Notes: generated from the letters alone by a model not told the origin. Positions 26,329 through 39,000 are shown, counted from the first letter of the stretch. The stretch is DNA of 64,000 nt from Paraphysoderma sedebokerense (GCA_025602915.1 JAHLJZ010000001.1:620001-684000), one strand, 5' to 3'. A program made the numbers and translations.

Positions 26329-27049
26329 TCAAGACTGTATTTGTTGTTCCCAAAATTTTTTAATTGGTAATGTAATTGTAAGAATTGCTTTGATTTTGTC
26401 CCAGTGTGCTTTGCCCTTATTTTCGTGGACCTCTTTTTGTAGGGGTAATGACAGGCGACTAAATAGCCTGAAGTCAGTCAACGCATATCTCAAGATTGGC
26501 GAGGGCTAAAAAGACCTACAATTTGGGTGTACGGACATCAACAGATAATTCTTTTACCGATAGCTCTATTTCTGGTAAATCTGTTGCCGGTAGTTGGACG
26601 GTGATGACCATTTCGTCAGCATCATGGAATGAGGGCGACTTCCCATTCATCCCAAGGTAAATGTCCTCGGTGTACACTTTCTGGCGAAGTATAACATCGT
26701 ATCTGTGTTTGAGAATGAGGTTTACTGAAGGATCGATAACACAAGATAGTTCGGCGAAATGATCTTACTCGGGTAGCTGCCGAGGGTCATTTATGTCAGT
26801 TGACCCTTCGTCTTCCTCCACTTCGCATGGGTCCCATATCTCCTTAGTCAAACGACCTGAATCGACTTTCTTTTTCGCTTTTGTGGATTCCGGAGCTTTC
26901 TTTGGCGGCGCTTTTTAATCCAGAAGCGTTCAATTGTTAATAAGAATGGATTGTAACAGGATGACAAGATGGAAGTTACCAAATGATTCGATCTGTTGGG
27001 TCGACTGCAACAAGTTTGACAACGCCATTATCGAGCCTGGATCCTCCAT
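26329..27049 (-). CDS. DNAAF6: Dynein axonemal assembly factor 6 (PIH1D3-like)
   Basis: Cytosolic co-chaperone of axonemal dynein assembly, a member of the PIH/CS family. It is split into small exons. Exon 1 encodes MEDPGSIMALSNLLQSTQQI; a later exon has KKKVDSGRLTKEIWDPCEVE and DINDPRQLPE. A donor GTAAGATC and acceptor CACAG join it to YDVILRQKVYTEDIYLGMNG (the YEIIFRQ-type start of the PIH1 C-terminal domain), followed by SPSFHDADEMVITVQLPATD and ELSVDVRTPK. A further intron joins LLFSRLSLPLQKEVHENKGK, then KAILTITLPIKKFW and the end EQQIQS. The order follows animal PIH1D3 throughout. Only organisms that build motile cilia keep this gene, so it argues for a flagellated stage. About 165 residues; the join between exons 1 and 2 is the least certain. 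Confidence 0.85.
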
Positions 27050-27453
27050 GACGACGCTTAGAGTGAGGCGATGATGTGTGCGGAAAGACTGAGCGAGTAC
27101 AGAGTACGGACAGAAGGGTGCTAGTTTTGATTAGCTACCGGGATCCGGAGTTGCGATACGTAATTTATTTGCAGAGAGGGAATGTCGATCGCTTGGAAGT
27201 CTGGGACTCTGGGAGTCTGGGTTTTCGGAGACTTGCAGTTTGAGCTTTGACAGGACGCGCTCGATCGTTCAATTCGCGCACAAGCACTCATGCCGCAAGG
27301 ACACTGCAAGGAGCATAAGTGTTGACCACTGCCTCTGAAGAGATGGAGATTGGAACCATCTCTCCCTCTTCCTTCTGCTCTTATTCCTGAGTATACCACT
27401 CTCCTTCCTCCCTCTCTTGAAAACAACGCATAGCGAATATTCCCGCTGCAATC
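27050..27453. promoter_or_regulatory. Divergent region between DNAAF6 and the SLC44 gene
   Basis: 404 bases with no coding frame I trust. A weak X-box-like word, GTTGCG-ATA-CGTAAT, lies at about 27150-27164, 100 bases upstream of DNAAF6. It departs from the RFX consensus at two positions, so it is a hint only. The DNA next to the SLC44 start is pyrimidine-rich (CTCTCCCTCTTCC). Confidence 0.35.
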
Positions 27454-30189
27454 ATGGGTAAACCTGAAAAAGGCAATGCCCAAACTCCCCCGGTCTACCA
27501 AGGGCAGCCTGGCCCCCAAGAAAGCCGACAGTGCAGAGATATTTTCTTCTTAATTCTGTTCATCTTGTTCTGGGGAGGCATGGCCGTAATGTACGTAGTC
27601 TCTATTAAATTGAATGGAAGCCTGAGCAAGATCACTGACGTGACATCGTTTATCTAGCGCTGGATTCGCTATCTTTAGTGGTGACATCAATAGGTGAGTG
27701 CCGCTGGAATTCTGGTAGTGAAATTTAACCACTGACTTTAAATTACAAAGACTTCGCTATGGGAGTGACTACTTAAACAACACTTGCGGTATCATGAATC
27801 TTCAAACTGGAAACCGACCATCCTTTGATGCGACAAACCTGAAATACCTTTACTACTCTTACCAAGTAAATAGCTCCACTTGGAACAAAATGTGTGTCAA
27901 TGAGTGTCCAAAGGGCGGAAATATGTCTGCATTGAATTTTATCTGTCGATACGGAGTCAGTATTGCAGCAGACGAATCAACAAAATATTCTCAAGTCATG
28001 AATGGTTCCTGTTCTCCAGTATTATTCAATAGCAAACCAGGTATGTTGCGATTCCGCGGCAAAAATGCTTATTGTGTTCTGACGGCTGTAATTTCTAGTC
28101 TTAAATCGCTGTGTTCCCACCGGTAATCTTACCGAAATCGCCAATTTCGTTCTTAATGGCACATCTTTCGATTCCTCCCAGTCACTATCGAAGGTTTATG
28201 ACTTCGTTGCAGACGACCTCAATGGACGAGCGAATTTATCAAAGATTTATCAATCTGTTGCCGAAAGTTGGCGAGTCATCTTGGGGTGCGGTTCTATATT
28301 TCATTTGCACTAAGAAGGAAGATTGAGAGATTAAACTATTAATCAAATTTAGAATGGCTTTCGCTGCTCTTGCTATCTCCTTCGCTTGGTTAATTCTTTT
28401 GAACCGCCTGGGTGGTTTCATGGTATGGACAACGGTGTTCATAGCCAATGTCGCAACCGGCGGTCTTGCAGGATTTCTGTTTTATAACTGGCACGAAAGC
28501 AAGCAACCCGACCCTGCATTTATTACCACTGGTACCCAATTAATTGACACAAAAATTTACAATGAACAGACTCTTTTAGTTCTTGGTAGCGTGCCAAAAT
28601 CATTTGGTTCCTTCAGTCGTCGTAAGCGCACTAACATTGAGTGTTACAGCCTGCATATTTGGGGGCATTTTTGCGCTCATCTTCCTTATATCATGCGCTG
28701 CCCGCCGAAGAATTTCCCTCGCGATCCAAGTCATCAAAGAAACTAGCGTGTATGGAATCTGTTTGTTCCTGCGGTCAACCTATGGCACATAACTTACTCT
28801 CTATTATAGTGCAATTCGAGCCATGCCCTCTATTGTCTTTTTCCCCATTATAAAGTATATCGCCCTCGGTCTTCTTTTTGCCTGGTTTGTTTTTATCTAC
28901 GCGTAAGTAATCGTATTATATTCCTCAGCTCTTCAGGAATATTTCAGCAATAACACTCTGTTCTATCAGGCTCCTCTCCACTTCTGGAACCGCGGTGTCA
29001 AACAATATCATCACCAAAATCGATAACACTGATGTCGTGGATAAGTTTTTCGTACCGACCCCTGAAAGATTGCTTCAATTTTTGCAAATATACTACATTC
29101 TTGGATTGTTTTGGACTTGGAATTGGATACTCGCTATTTGGCAATGTACCATTGCTGGATCCATCGCCACATGGTACTGGACTCGCGATAAGAAGGCAAG
29201 TACTAATATTTTTGTCCATCGCTTCATCCGACTAAGATTAACGTTATTCAAACATTTAGGCTATTCCTGATCTCGTAGTTTTCCGATCATTCTGGCGTTG
29301 CTTCCGTTATCATCTCGGTTCGCTTGCCTTCGGCTCACTGATTATTGCATTGGTGCAACTCATCCGTTACTTGCTCTTGCGTCTTCAACAACAACTCAAG
29401 GCCTCGAATAACAAAGTTGCGCAGTATATTACCACTTGTTTACAATGCTTCTTCGCGTGTTTGGAAAGATTTTTGATGATACTCAACAAGAATGCCTATA
29501 TTGAGGTATGTGTTCACCTTATACTTATAAATTCCGTTCGTCTCTAATGATTCCGGCCCCGATAGATCGCTGTGTATGGTTACTCTTTCTGCGAGGCCGC
29601 CAGGACAGCGTTTGATCTCCTCGTTCGTAATGCATTCCGGTATGTTTTCTGGCAATCTAATATTTCAGAGCAAGATCCTCACATATATTCATTCCAGAGT
29701 TGCCGTTCTTGACAAAGTTGGCGATTTTCTCCTATTCTTGGGAAAACTTCTCATCACAGTAGTCACGACCATCATCGGGTTGGTTATATTGCAAAGGACC
29801 AATTCCCAACTAGGAGAATTCTATGCTGTGCCGTTAATTGTACGAATTTTATTTTCTTCTACTCCCAACCCACTGTAAAAAGAATCTCAATTCTAATCTC
29901 ACTTCCTCTAGTTTATCGCAGTTGAAGCTTGGTTTATTTCATCTTTCTTCATGTCCGTCTTGGATATGGCCATCGATACTATCTTCCTCTGCTTCTGTGA
30001 GTACTTCTTTATCTAACCATTCATCTTTTAATTCGACACTGACATATCTGTTTAAAAGGCGAGGATTGCGAGAGAAACGATGGAACGGCTCAAAAACCAT
30101 ACTTCGCCTCTGAAAGCCTGCGAGCTTTTGCCGACAAACATAAAGCTGCGGGTGCTCCAGATATCGGTAAAGAAAATGGCAAGAAGTAG
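27454..30189 (+). CDS. Choline transporter-like protein (SLC44/CTL, Pns1 family)
   Basis: Ten-helix membrane protein of the CTL/SLC44 family; animal members carry choline and ethanolamine. The short N-terminal cytosolic tail (PGPQESRQCRDIFFLILFIL) matches the C-R-D-x-x-F signature before helix 1. A long extracellular loop follows with SDYLNNTCG, STWNKMCVNECPKGG and several Asn-X-Ser/Thr sites. The C-terminal half holds IYYILGLFWTWNWILA-type helices, and the last exons read AIYGYSFCEAARTAFDLL-like and DTIFLCFCEDCERNDG, the family hallmark before the cytosolic tail. The end is GAPDIGKENGKK. At least ten introns. The fungal homologue Pns1 is not required for choline uptake in yeast, so transport of choline here is inference. 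Confidence 0.9.
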
Positions 30190-30585
30190 AGTAGCACTGT
30201 TAATTTTGTGAGTGTGGGTATGAGCGCCAATATTAATGAAGTTCTAATTTAGGGCAACTGCCCCTTACACAGAGAGCGGGTGAATAGATGAATGGTTTTT
30301 AAACAAGGCCGAACAGGTCAATTAGACTTTTAATTATAACTTAAATATAAATATCTTTGTTAGTATATGATAATAGATTAATAAATTGACATTAGAGTGC
30401 AGAAGCAGCGTCTCGGGTCCGTTGGCGAATGGCGAATGAAAAGGCACATGATGTGAAACGCTCATCAAATACTTGCGACTTCGGTCTCCGGCATCGTTCA
30501 TTACCATCGTCATTGCATTACTGGATTCCAAGTTTTCTGCTCATTGATTCCTCGCAAGCTTATTAGTTCTCTCAATGCTGTGATC
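30190..30585. other. Intergenic, SLC44 downstream and SPX-RING upstream
   Basis: No gene seen. The 30330-30400 part is AT-rich and holds likely polyadenylation sequence for SLC44; the rest is presumably promoter of the SPX-RING gene. Confidence 0.5.
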
Positions 30586-32388
30586 ATGAAGTTTGCCAAA
30601 ACTCTGACATCAATCGCTTCACAATTGCCGGAAGAGTATCTCTACTATACCATTGACTACAAAACCTTCAAAAAATTGTTGAATAGAGTTGTCAAAGAAT
30701 TAGAGACTCAAGGCTTATCCGAGACTTTGTTGCATCAGATACATCTCGGGCCCAATCAATCGTCGTCCACCCCGATACCGTCGACTAAACTCTCCTATGT
30801 CCTTTCCCCGGTTTCTAGTAATGAGGCCTCAGAAAGTACTTCCGAAATCTCATCCGAATTCCACCCATTCCTGCTCAAAACTGAGGAAGAGAAAACTGAA
30901 AAGAATACTATCGACTTTGTTCCTAAACCGTACTTATGGCTATTTATAGATGATGATTCGGAAGTTCCCCATTTGCATGAACCTTCAGATGTCGACGAGC
31001 CATTGCAATTGTCCACTGCCCTTGATTTTGGCTGCCCTCCAAATTCATCGATAGCTGAATGTCCTGCTGAAAAACCTGATGATTTACCATCTCATCCGCC
31101 CACTTCTGAAATATGTTATCCGAATCCTTCCTTTCCTGGTCAGATGATCTGCTCCACTGATGATGCCGGCACCACTCGACGACGACTACTATACCACTTA
31201 CCGTCAGACGCCCAATTTTTCAGTCTGCTCACAATATCTCTGGCCAAATTACATGATTATCAAACATTGATACTAAAGAAAAGGTTTGAACTAGAAATTG
31301 AACGATTATTGGAAGTTTTGGGCTCAATCGTACGTTAAATTTTCACATTATGGCTTCACTTTTGTCATCGATTAATTTATAAATTGTCATTCAATAGACC
31401 TCCGCTCACTCAGAAGATTTGTATGTTTGGCGTAGTATTCTCCACCATTATTTGGAGTCAGAGATATTTGTTGGCAGCAATTGTTCCGCCAAAACTATTG
31501 AACAATCAAGAGAACTACTCATGGAGTGGGAAAAAAATGTTTTCAGTCTTGCCGGGAATCTTCCAACAGAAGAGAACACTCCGCCACAGCCATTATCAAC
31601 TGAAAAGTCTGGGAAGAAATGGCGCAAGGTTGCTGCAAAGTGGTTCGAAGCTATTCGAAATTATTCGACTACAGAGCCTGCCAATGGACACCAACCAGGC
31701 TTTAAGGATCGCAGAAGTTGGGAAGTTCTGAATAGATTTATGAAGGTAGTTTCGTTTTATTCTTCTATACTCGGATGGAGTTAACTCATTAATTGTTGTT
31801 CAGTTTAATCAAGATGTTCTTGCACTCAAGCAGTTCGTGGAACTGAATACGACGGCGGTTTACAAAATATTAAAAAAGCACGACAAGAAAACTGGCTTGT
31901 CAGCGAGGCCAGAATGGGACAGAATCATGAAATGCAGTCCTCTAAGTGAAGTCGGTTGGGAAAGGCGTCTGGTTTGGGAAATCGGAAACAAGCTGCAGAC
32001 CGTTACACCTCACATCAATTCGTACACATGTCCCGTCTGTTTCTCGCTCTTATACCCTCCGATACGATTGCCATGTTCGCACATGTTCTGCCGAAGTTGT
32101 ATTTATGCCATGGTAAATAAATCAATTTCTGCCGAACATCGCCGATTACCTCCGACTCTCATTCCGTCTCATGTGTGTAAAAATATGAGATGTCCCTTAT
32201 GTAGGGAGGAAGTAAATCTACACATCAAAAATCTGTTCAAAATTGACGGATTCCGAGATAAAAGTATAGAAAAATTCATTCGATTGTGGTTCCCCCGGGA
32301 GTGTAAAAAATTGGAAAAACAATGGGAGCGTGAATGTGCTGAAAAAGAAATTCAAATTTTGCGATGGCAACTGGGTGGTAGAATATGA
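30586..32388 (+). CDS. SPX-RING protein (E3 ubiquitin ligase type)
   Basis: Begins MKFAKTLTSIASQLPEEYLY and YTIDYKTFKKLLNRVVKELE, a clear SPX N-terminus; the SPX domain senses phosphate through inositol pyrophosphates. A long acidic/Ser-rich insert (roughly residues 50-200) splits the SPX fold, and the second half resumes at PSDAQFFSLLTISLAKLHDY and VFVAREKRFELEIERL-like helices, then FNQDVLALKQFVELNTTAVY and KILKKHDKKTGLSARPEW (SPX domain end). The RING finger reads CPVCFSLLYPPIRLPCSHMF, CRSCIYAM, and later CPLC, giving a C3HC4 set with a long loop between zinc sites. This is the BAH1/NLA layout. Plant NLA degrades phosphate transporters. Here an anion transporter gene follows at once (32564). 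Confidence 0.88.
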
Positions 32389-32480
32389 CAGTTAATTGAT
32401 TACACTGCACTGATTGTACAATATTTGCTTTCAATGTACATATTAACTCTAAAAGACCTTAATATATTCACCATGTACCA

Positions 32481-32488
32481 TGACGTCA
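32481..32488 (+). promoter_or_regulatory. CRE palindrome upstream of the anion transporter
   Basis: TGACGTCA, 76 bases before the start codon of the transporter at 32564. The second perfect CRE palindrome I noted in this window. Confidence 0.4.
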
Positions 32489-32563
32489 TCCAGATCTTTG
32501 CGAATCGATTAAAACCTAAAAATGTAGCCATTGCGAGTTCTTGCCCAATGCTACGTATTGGTC

Positions 32564-34707
32564 ATGGACATTCCGAAATCTAGATTTTCATATCATGATT
32601 ATCAAACATGGTTAACAGTAGTCATATTCATCATTACCTGGATTCAAATCGCGAAAGTCCCCCTACCCAAGCCTCTATCCGTTCTAACAACTGTTGGACG
32701 AACGCTATCAGTATTGTTATCGTCATCTATACTTGTTTTAACCAATGTAATAACTCCAGATGAAGCATTTGCAGCGCAGAGACCTGAGACCCTAATTTTA
32801 CTTGCTGGTTTGATGGTGCTACTTGGGAAATTCGAAGAGAAAGGAATTATCATGATGGTCAGGAAGTTACTTGTACGTGACCGCACTAGTCCGATCAAAA
32901 TGCTTGTCAAAGTAAGCTTACTAAGTGGCTTCAGTGCAATGATCTTCATGAATGATGGTATGTATTAGATTGCTCGATTTCAACTGATTCGCATTAATCG
33001 CGGTCGCACTCTCATAGGGGCGGCGCTCTTTCTTGCGAACGTGGTTAATTCTGTAGCTTACGAGACCGGAATCCCAGTGATACCATATGCTATGGCAGTA
33101 GCTACATCGTATGTTTAATGCAGTTGTCGGAAGAAACGAAAGAATGTGGAAGAGCTGAATACAATCTCTAAAGGGCGAACATAGGTTCGGTCGGCCTCAT
33201 GATTGGAAACCCGAAAACGATGATTATTCGTGAATTTGATCCCACCATATCGTTTCTGAAGTACTGTGGAATGATGATAGTACCTGCTACAATTGGTATT
33301 CTACTTAATACATCATTGTTGGTTCTCTTTTACCGGAAATCGTTGGCGGGCAAAAAGCTGCGAATATGTAAAGTTAAAAAGGAATTGGCGGAATTCGAAA
33401 TGGGCGATGGAGAAGATACTTCTGATGAAGATGGTTCAGATGAAACTGCAAGCAATTCCGAAGAAGAAACTGCAGCAGGAACAGAAGCTGAACCATTATT
33501 AAAAGTCAAGTCCGGCAATGTCGACACTACTGCGGAGGATGAGTGCAAAGTACCCCACAATATAGGTATGAAATTACATTTGAAATTCACTATCTGTTGA
33601 TTAATTATTTTCTATAGCGCCAAAATTATATGAGCGGATACAGGAATGGATGAAATCTGTGGAATCTCAGCCCGACAAAGAAAATCTCGAGATTCCGCGG
33701 GAAGTAGCAGATTTGTTACGGCAAGCGGAAAAATATGACAAGCAACCCACAGGGTCAATTAGAATTGAACAGCCAACAGATACTCCATCTCTATCAGATA
33801 CAACAATTCTCAGCCCGGCAGGGAAGCGTCACGTTTCGATACGAAATACCGTCTTCGCGCTCTGTCTGCCGATCCGTACCATTCCTCTGAAGAAAATCCA
33901 GCAGTTCATTTTTCTAGTAGTTTTACTTGCAATGTATGTGGGATTCTTCGCACATTTCGATCTAGCATGGACTTGTACGCTCGCCGTAGCTATAGTTTTA
34001 CTCATCGATCAACTTGTGCTGACCTCGGTATATGATGAGGACAACAACCCTATAGAATTTCTGGTGGAGAGCGTCAATTGGGGTCTACTTATTTACCTTT
34101 TCGGGATTTTTATTATCATTGGTAAGATTTTGCTTACTCAATTTCTCTTCATCGAATGGTCGAAGATCGCCTAGATTGCCTAATTTCCGATTCTTTTGTT
34201 CGTGTATATATAGAGGCCGTGAAGCAAACACCTATTCCAAATGACACGACACGTCTCATTTTCCATCTTGTAAATCCGAATCATCCGGTTTATGTGTCGA
34301 CTTTAGTATTCACACTTCTTGTGCTCGTCACAACACTTGTCTTCACGTCAGTGCCAGTCGTTCTTTTGCTGGCGCCGTTTGTCCTCACTCTCCACGAAAA
34401 TCTACCAGATTCTTTATTGACTAAGAGTTCATGGTATCAAATGGCGTGGGCTACCACAATCTCAGGCAATGTCACCGCCTTCTCAAGTGTTGCTGGATTA
34501 ATTGTTAGCGAAATTTGTGGACGAGAGGAGGTTAAGGTTGAGGTGTCTCCGACGAGCCAAGGTGATTTGGAAGTAGGTGCAACGAAAAAGAGAATGTGGA
34601 TCGGAGATTTGGGTGTGTGGTGCAAATTTGGAACATGGTCTAGTCTTTGTATATTAGTGTTAGGGACGTTGCTCATATCGTTAGAAATCAAGGTATTACA
34701 GAGCTAA
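32564..34707 (+). CDS. Anion transporter of the ArsB/Lsi2/CitMHS (ion transporter) superfamily
   Basis: Polytopic carrier of about 620 residues. I start at MDIPKSRFSYHDYQTWLTVV (ATG 32564). The N-terminal half matches Lsi2/ArsB-type proteins: VGRTLSVLLSSSILVLTNVI, TPDEAFAAQRPETLILLAGL, KVSLLSGFSAMIFMNDGAAL, and the substrate-loop region VATSSVGLMIGNPKTMIIRE. In the known family the last motif is GNPQN; here it is GNPKT, so the substrate site may differ. A long acidic cytosolic loop (DGEDTSDEDGSDETASNSEE) and a Ser/Thr segment (about residues 240-340) separate the halves. The C-terminal half repeats the fold, with FDLAWTCTLAVAIVLLIDQL and TTISGNVTAFSSVAGLIVSE. About six introns. Arsenite, silicate or a carboxylate are all possible substrates. 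It lies 175 bases after the SPX-RING gene on the same strand. Confidence 0.8.
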
Positions 34708-34741
34708 AAAATTGAAAATATAATTTTCGCGGCGTCCGCTG

Positions 34742-34749
34742 TATAAAAA
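34742..34749 (+). promoter_or_regulatory. TATA box of the PRA1 gene
   Basis: TATAAAAA, about 100 bases upstream of the PRA1 start codon and 35 bases past the stop of the preceding gene. Confidence 0.45.
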
Positions 34750-34845
34750 GGAATCCGACGCCTCCAACGAAAGACGAAATTACGGCTTGGTCTTTCATAA
34801 TACCACCTTAACAGTAGTGGCGATTACAATCCAACTCTCAAGAAC

Positions 34846-35654
34846 ATGGCAGCTCAAGCATCGTCGCAAGTTCCTCCTCCATTGCCAGGATCACTTTCTC
34901 CTCCAGCCTACTCCCCTCCAGCTTACCCTCAATCTTCAGCATCCTCTTCCCGATCACCGTTCCCTTCCAGATTCAATCTCGAAGCCTTGACCCGGTGGAA
35001 AAATGAGAAATTTGGGAATCTTCGACCAATAAATGAGTTTTTTGATTCTAATAGAATACGAAAAGCTCCAAATTTAGCTGTTGCTCAAAGTAGAATTAAT
35101 CACAATGTTGTTTATTTCCAGGTAGACTAACTTGGCTTCTTAAACTGTTGAGAATGCTTAAGCAGTTGCTGACTATATCATTTGCATTCTCCAGAGCAAT
35201 TATTTATTAGTATTTTTGATCCTTGTTGCATATTGCCTGTATGTTACTATCATTTCAATGCCTTTGAGCTGTGGTCAGTTTATTGCCCGAATTCAGGTTA
35301 ACGTCACTACCAATAAATAGCATCACCTCTCCAATGTTATTCTTCTCTGTCGCATTCCTTGGCGGGGCGTATCATTACATTTCGAATCTACAAGCACCAG
35401 AAGTAAGATTTGGGACAGTCAGCTTAACCCAAAAACAAATGGTATGAATGGGTAGTTCCTCTGAAGATAAACCAATGCTAACACACACTTCCATGTAGTA
35501 TGGCTATCTTGTTGTTATTTCAATTCCATTACTTTGGTTTTCTTCGGCTGGTTCGGCAGTATTCTGGATTATTGGAGCTAGTGCGATCATAATATTGTCT
35601 CATGCAGCATTATTGGAACCGCCTGTAGAAAGGGCTTTCGAAGACAACGTGTGA
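34846..35654 (+). CDS. PRA1 (prenylated Rab acceptor) family protein
   Basis: Small four-helix ER/Golgi protein that handles prenylated Rab GTPases (yeast Yip3). The N-terminal 40 residues are Pro/Ser/Ala-rich (LSPPAYSPPAYPQSSASSSR). The domain starts FNLEALTRWKNEKFGNLRPI and NEFFDSNRIRKAPNLAVAQS, followed by SRINHNVVYFQSNYLLVFLI across an intron (35123-35194), where R.N.N...F..NY is the PRA1 signature. Two hydrophobic hairpins follow: LLVFLILVAYCLLTSLP and YGYLVVISIPLLWFSSAGSA, WIIGASAIIILSHAALLEPP. The end is ERAFEDNV, with the acidic tail often used for ER export. Length (about 210 residues) is normal. Three introns. Confidence 0.9.
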
Positions 35655-36009
35655 CATCATAAAATCGAATTATAATATAAATGAAATTGGTCGTCAATTT
35701 TTGACATATTGGTCGCAATTGACTTTGGATCGAATCTTTTATTCTATTCTCAAATCACATTCGGAGCGTCCAGCTCTATCACGTCAACTCGGCCTAAAAC
35801 CGTAAAGTTGCACCAAATCCTTGGCAGGATATGTTCAGCTAAATCCAACTGTGATTAAGGCAGGCGTTTCCCGATGTGATAGTATCGGGGAAAAACGAGA
35901 TGCAGGAGATAGACAATAATTCAATCTCGGTTATTTTTTGCCGCCGCCCCTCCAACGTCTATAAGGAGCTATTAGCCTTGATCTTTAGTATTACTAAATA
36001 TAAAAAACT
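35655..36009. other. Intergenic between convergent PRA1 and UPF2
   Basis: 355 bases of 3' untranslated and intergenic DNA; nothing else is seen. The two genes end toward each other. Confidence 0.45.
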
Positions 36010-39000
36010 TTACCTTTGGCCCTGATGAGCAGTTCCACCACTGCCACCTAAAACGAGAACTTTCTTCCCCTTTTTAAAATTTCCTTCTGATTCTTTGTTT
36101 GTTTGACCTGAAGGGATGACAATAGTAAGAGACCATGAAAGAGGGAGGTCGATATTCAGGTATACAAACTTTGCAATGCCGCCATTTGTTCTTTCCTTTC
36201 GTAATCCAACACAAGCTTTTTCAATTGATCTTTTTCTTCTTGTTGTTTTTCTTGTTGGGTTCTGGTACGGATGGCTAGCGTAGAGTCAAGCGGGACTTCT
36301 ACCGCTTTCACTTGAGGTTTGTTACCCTTTCGAGTAACAAGGCTGAACAACATTTTATCTCCATCTTCCGTTTTTTGTTGCAACTCTACTCAAAATTAAA
36401 CGAAGTGTCAGCTCAATACCAGAGATGACCAAGGTCGGTTTAAAAAATGGATTGAGATGGCTACCGCTGAAATTTTTCAGCTTTGGGATCGGAACATCAA
36501 GATTTGTGATTTTTCTTTCGGTTTTCCGGCTCTCAACACCTTCAACCATCATCAATTTCAGTTGCCGTTCAAACTCTTCGTCGTCTTCTTTGGAGACATC
36601 ATGATGGCCGACACCATGGACAACGAGATGTTCCTCGTCACTTTGTGAATCATGGCTTGAGTCATCGTTTTCGCTCTGAGAGAACAATCAGCAAATTTCA
36701 GTCAAATCAAGAGAAGAAAAATGAGACAAACTGATTCGTCGTCCTCTTCGGCATCATCATCATCTTCTACTTCATCCCCTTCCTCGCCATCACTCCTAAC
36801 CTCTCCTTCGCTGCCTACTTCTTCTTCTTCAACTTCCTCATCGCTGTCACCATCACCAGCGTCAACTGGTTTTCCTAAATACGTTGCGTCAGAATCAGAA
36901 ACTATTTAAACTAGCTTTGAGTCCATACCATCTTGAAGCTTTTTTAAATCTTCTTGCCGTATCTTCTCCACAGCTTCCACAGCTTCCTCGTATGTCTCAA
37001 ACCGTTTCATTTTGGGTCGCAATAACTGAGAAATAATTGTAAGACGGAATCACAAAAAAGAAAGCTGCAAGAAAAAACAAACTTACCTCAAAAGTATCAT
37101 CAACGAGATATTCTACGTCCATTGGAAGTTTGTCCTTCGTAAAAATATACATCTAACAGATTGTCAGAGGATTTAATTCTATAGTTCGTCGAACAGTATT
37201 GAACAAACCAACCTGAAAGAAAGTAAGAAACACGTCCAGTTTCCTCTTGCTACTGCCACGATCAAAACAAATCCCGCATGTATCAAGTAATGTGCAGCAG
37301 AGCCGTATCCTGAAGAAATCATTAGGGGAATCCAGCTGAATTTCAGTATCTGGCATTGGAATCCCATTTGCTAATTGCAGATAGTTAGTAAGTATCATTG
37401 AATTCGCCATAACGAAAACACCTACGATGTCCAAAAGTTAAAATGAGATATAATACTTCAAATATCAGGGCAGACCCAGCAAGGCGATAGTTATAGATCT
37501 CTCCCAAATATTTAAGAGTAGCAATCCGTCTCTGGTTATGCTTAAAGATGTTTTTCTAGATGTTCAAGAGTGAATGGCAGGAACGGGAGCAACACGATAT
37601 TAGTGAGATCCCTTACTTCCAGTCCAACAATAATCTCCTCAAGTATGGCATCAACTAGAGCAACTCCGAGTGAAGGTATATACTTCGACAATCCACTCGC
37701 CAACAAAGCAAATGAATGGATGTTACTGTATTTTACTTTCCATATCTTTCTGAACATTCTCAATGTAAAAGTCATAACCTAAATGTCACAAATTAACCAC
37801 CTGCTGAATCCTTGAAAAATATGGAAATACGTACATCATCTTGATCCCATGGCAATTTTAGCAGAGATTTTAATATTGCATCCACATTTCGACGGGTCAG
37901 TTTGTGAAATAACAGCCACTGCGTGTATAGTTCGACTTCGGACCTCACTTTCTCCTTTTTCACGTTACGCTCTGACGGGACGCACTGGAAGTATGCATTC
38001 TCCAACATGAGTTTTAATCGACTGTCCAAAACTGTCGCTTTCGCCTTTTTTTGGATGATTTCGAGTATGCCAACCAATCTTGCAGTTGATTCTGGGCTAT
38101 GATATAAAAACCGGCCACAGCATTCCAGTAAGTGGCACAGCGTTTCGATATGAGTCGGGGTGAATTCGTCTGTCAACCGCTTGAGACAGTAGAAAACAGA
38201 AGCCGACGATGCAATACGAAATTTTACAAGCTCTGAAAGATAGCGGACGTTTCGAATTTTCGGTTCCATGATATCTTCACGATAACGACCTTCCTTCTTT
38301 TGACGAACGAATCGTCGAAATTCTTTTTCAAGATGGGTTACGATGGTTTGACTGATGTCAGTATAATACTTTCCTAATGTAGCAATCAGACGGCAATAGT
38401 ATGGGATGATATCGTGACGATGTTTGGGTATATCCAAAAGAGTGCGGATTAAGCGATTTCTGGCAGCTTTGGAATTTAAGTAGCAGAATTCGACAGCGAT
38501 TTGATCTATAAGATCTCGATTGCTCAAATTCGGCAATTTGGCCAAAAGACCATCCAGAGCAACATTATTAACCTGAAAGGTGGCCTGCCCTTCCTCAGTC
38601 GTTTGTTCACTCTGTAGCACCTGAGAGTTGTCCCCATCGCCATCATGCTCATCTACATCATCGTCTTCATCCTCGTCATCAGCATCCTCAGTTTTTATAG
38701 TTTCGGCGGTTTTATCCTGGCCATCTGACGGAATTTCATTTTTCGCTGGAACTTGGTTTTCAAGCAACATTCCAGGCACCAAGTTCTTCAGATCGATCAG
38801 GCTTTCATAAAAGCTTTTTTCGTCTTCATCAATCCAAATCCCCATTTCGAAATCTTTTCCTTCAGATAATTGAGGGTGGGAGAGTGAAGAAATCATAGGG
38901 GCAGATTGAACTGCCTCTTTTTCTTCTTCAAGAACTGGAAGTGTTTTTTGAATAGAATCCGCGATACTAAAGTCAAGAGCGTTAATCAAGCGAAGGAAGT

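Noticed and set aside
36721-36909. Ser-rich plus-strand frame inside UPF2
   Set aside because: It is the reverse of the acidic E/D run of UPF2; Ser codons opposite Glu/Asp codons give this pattern by chance.
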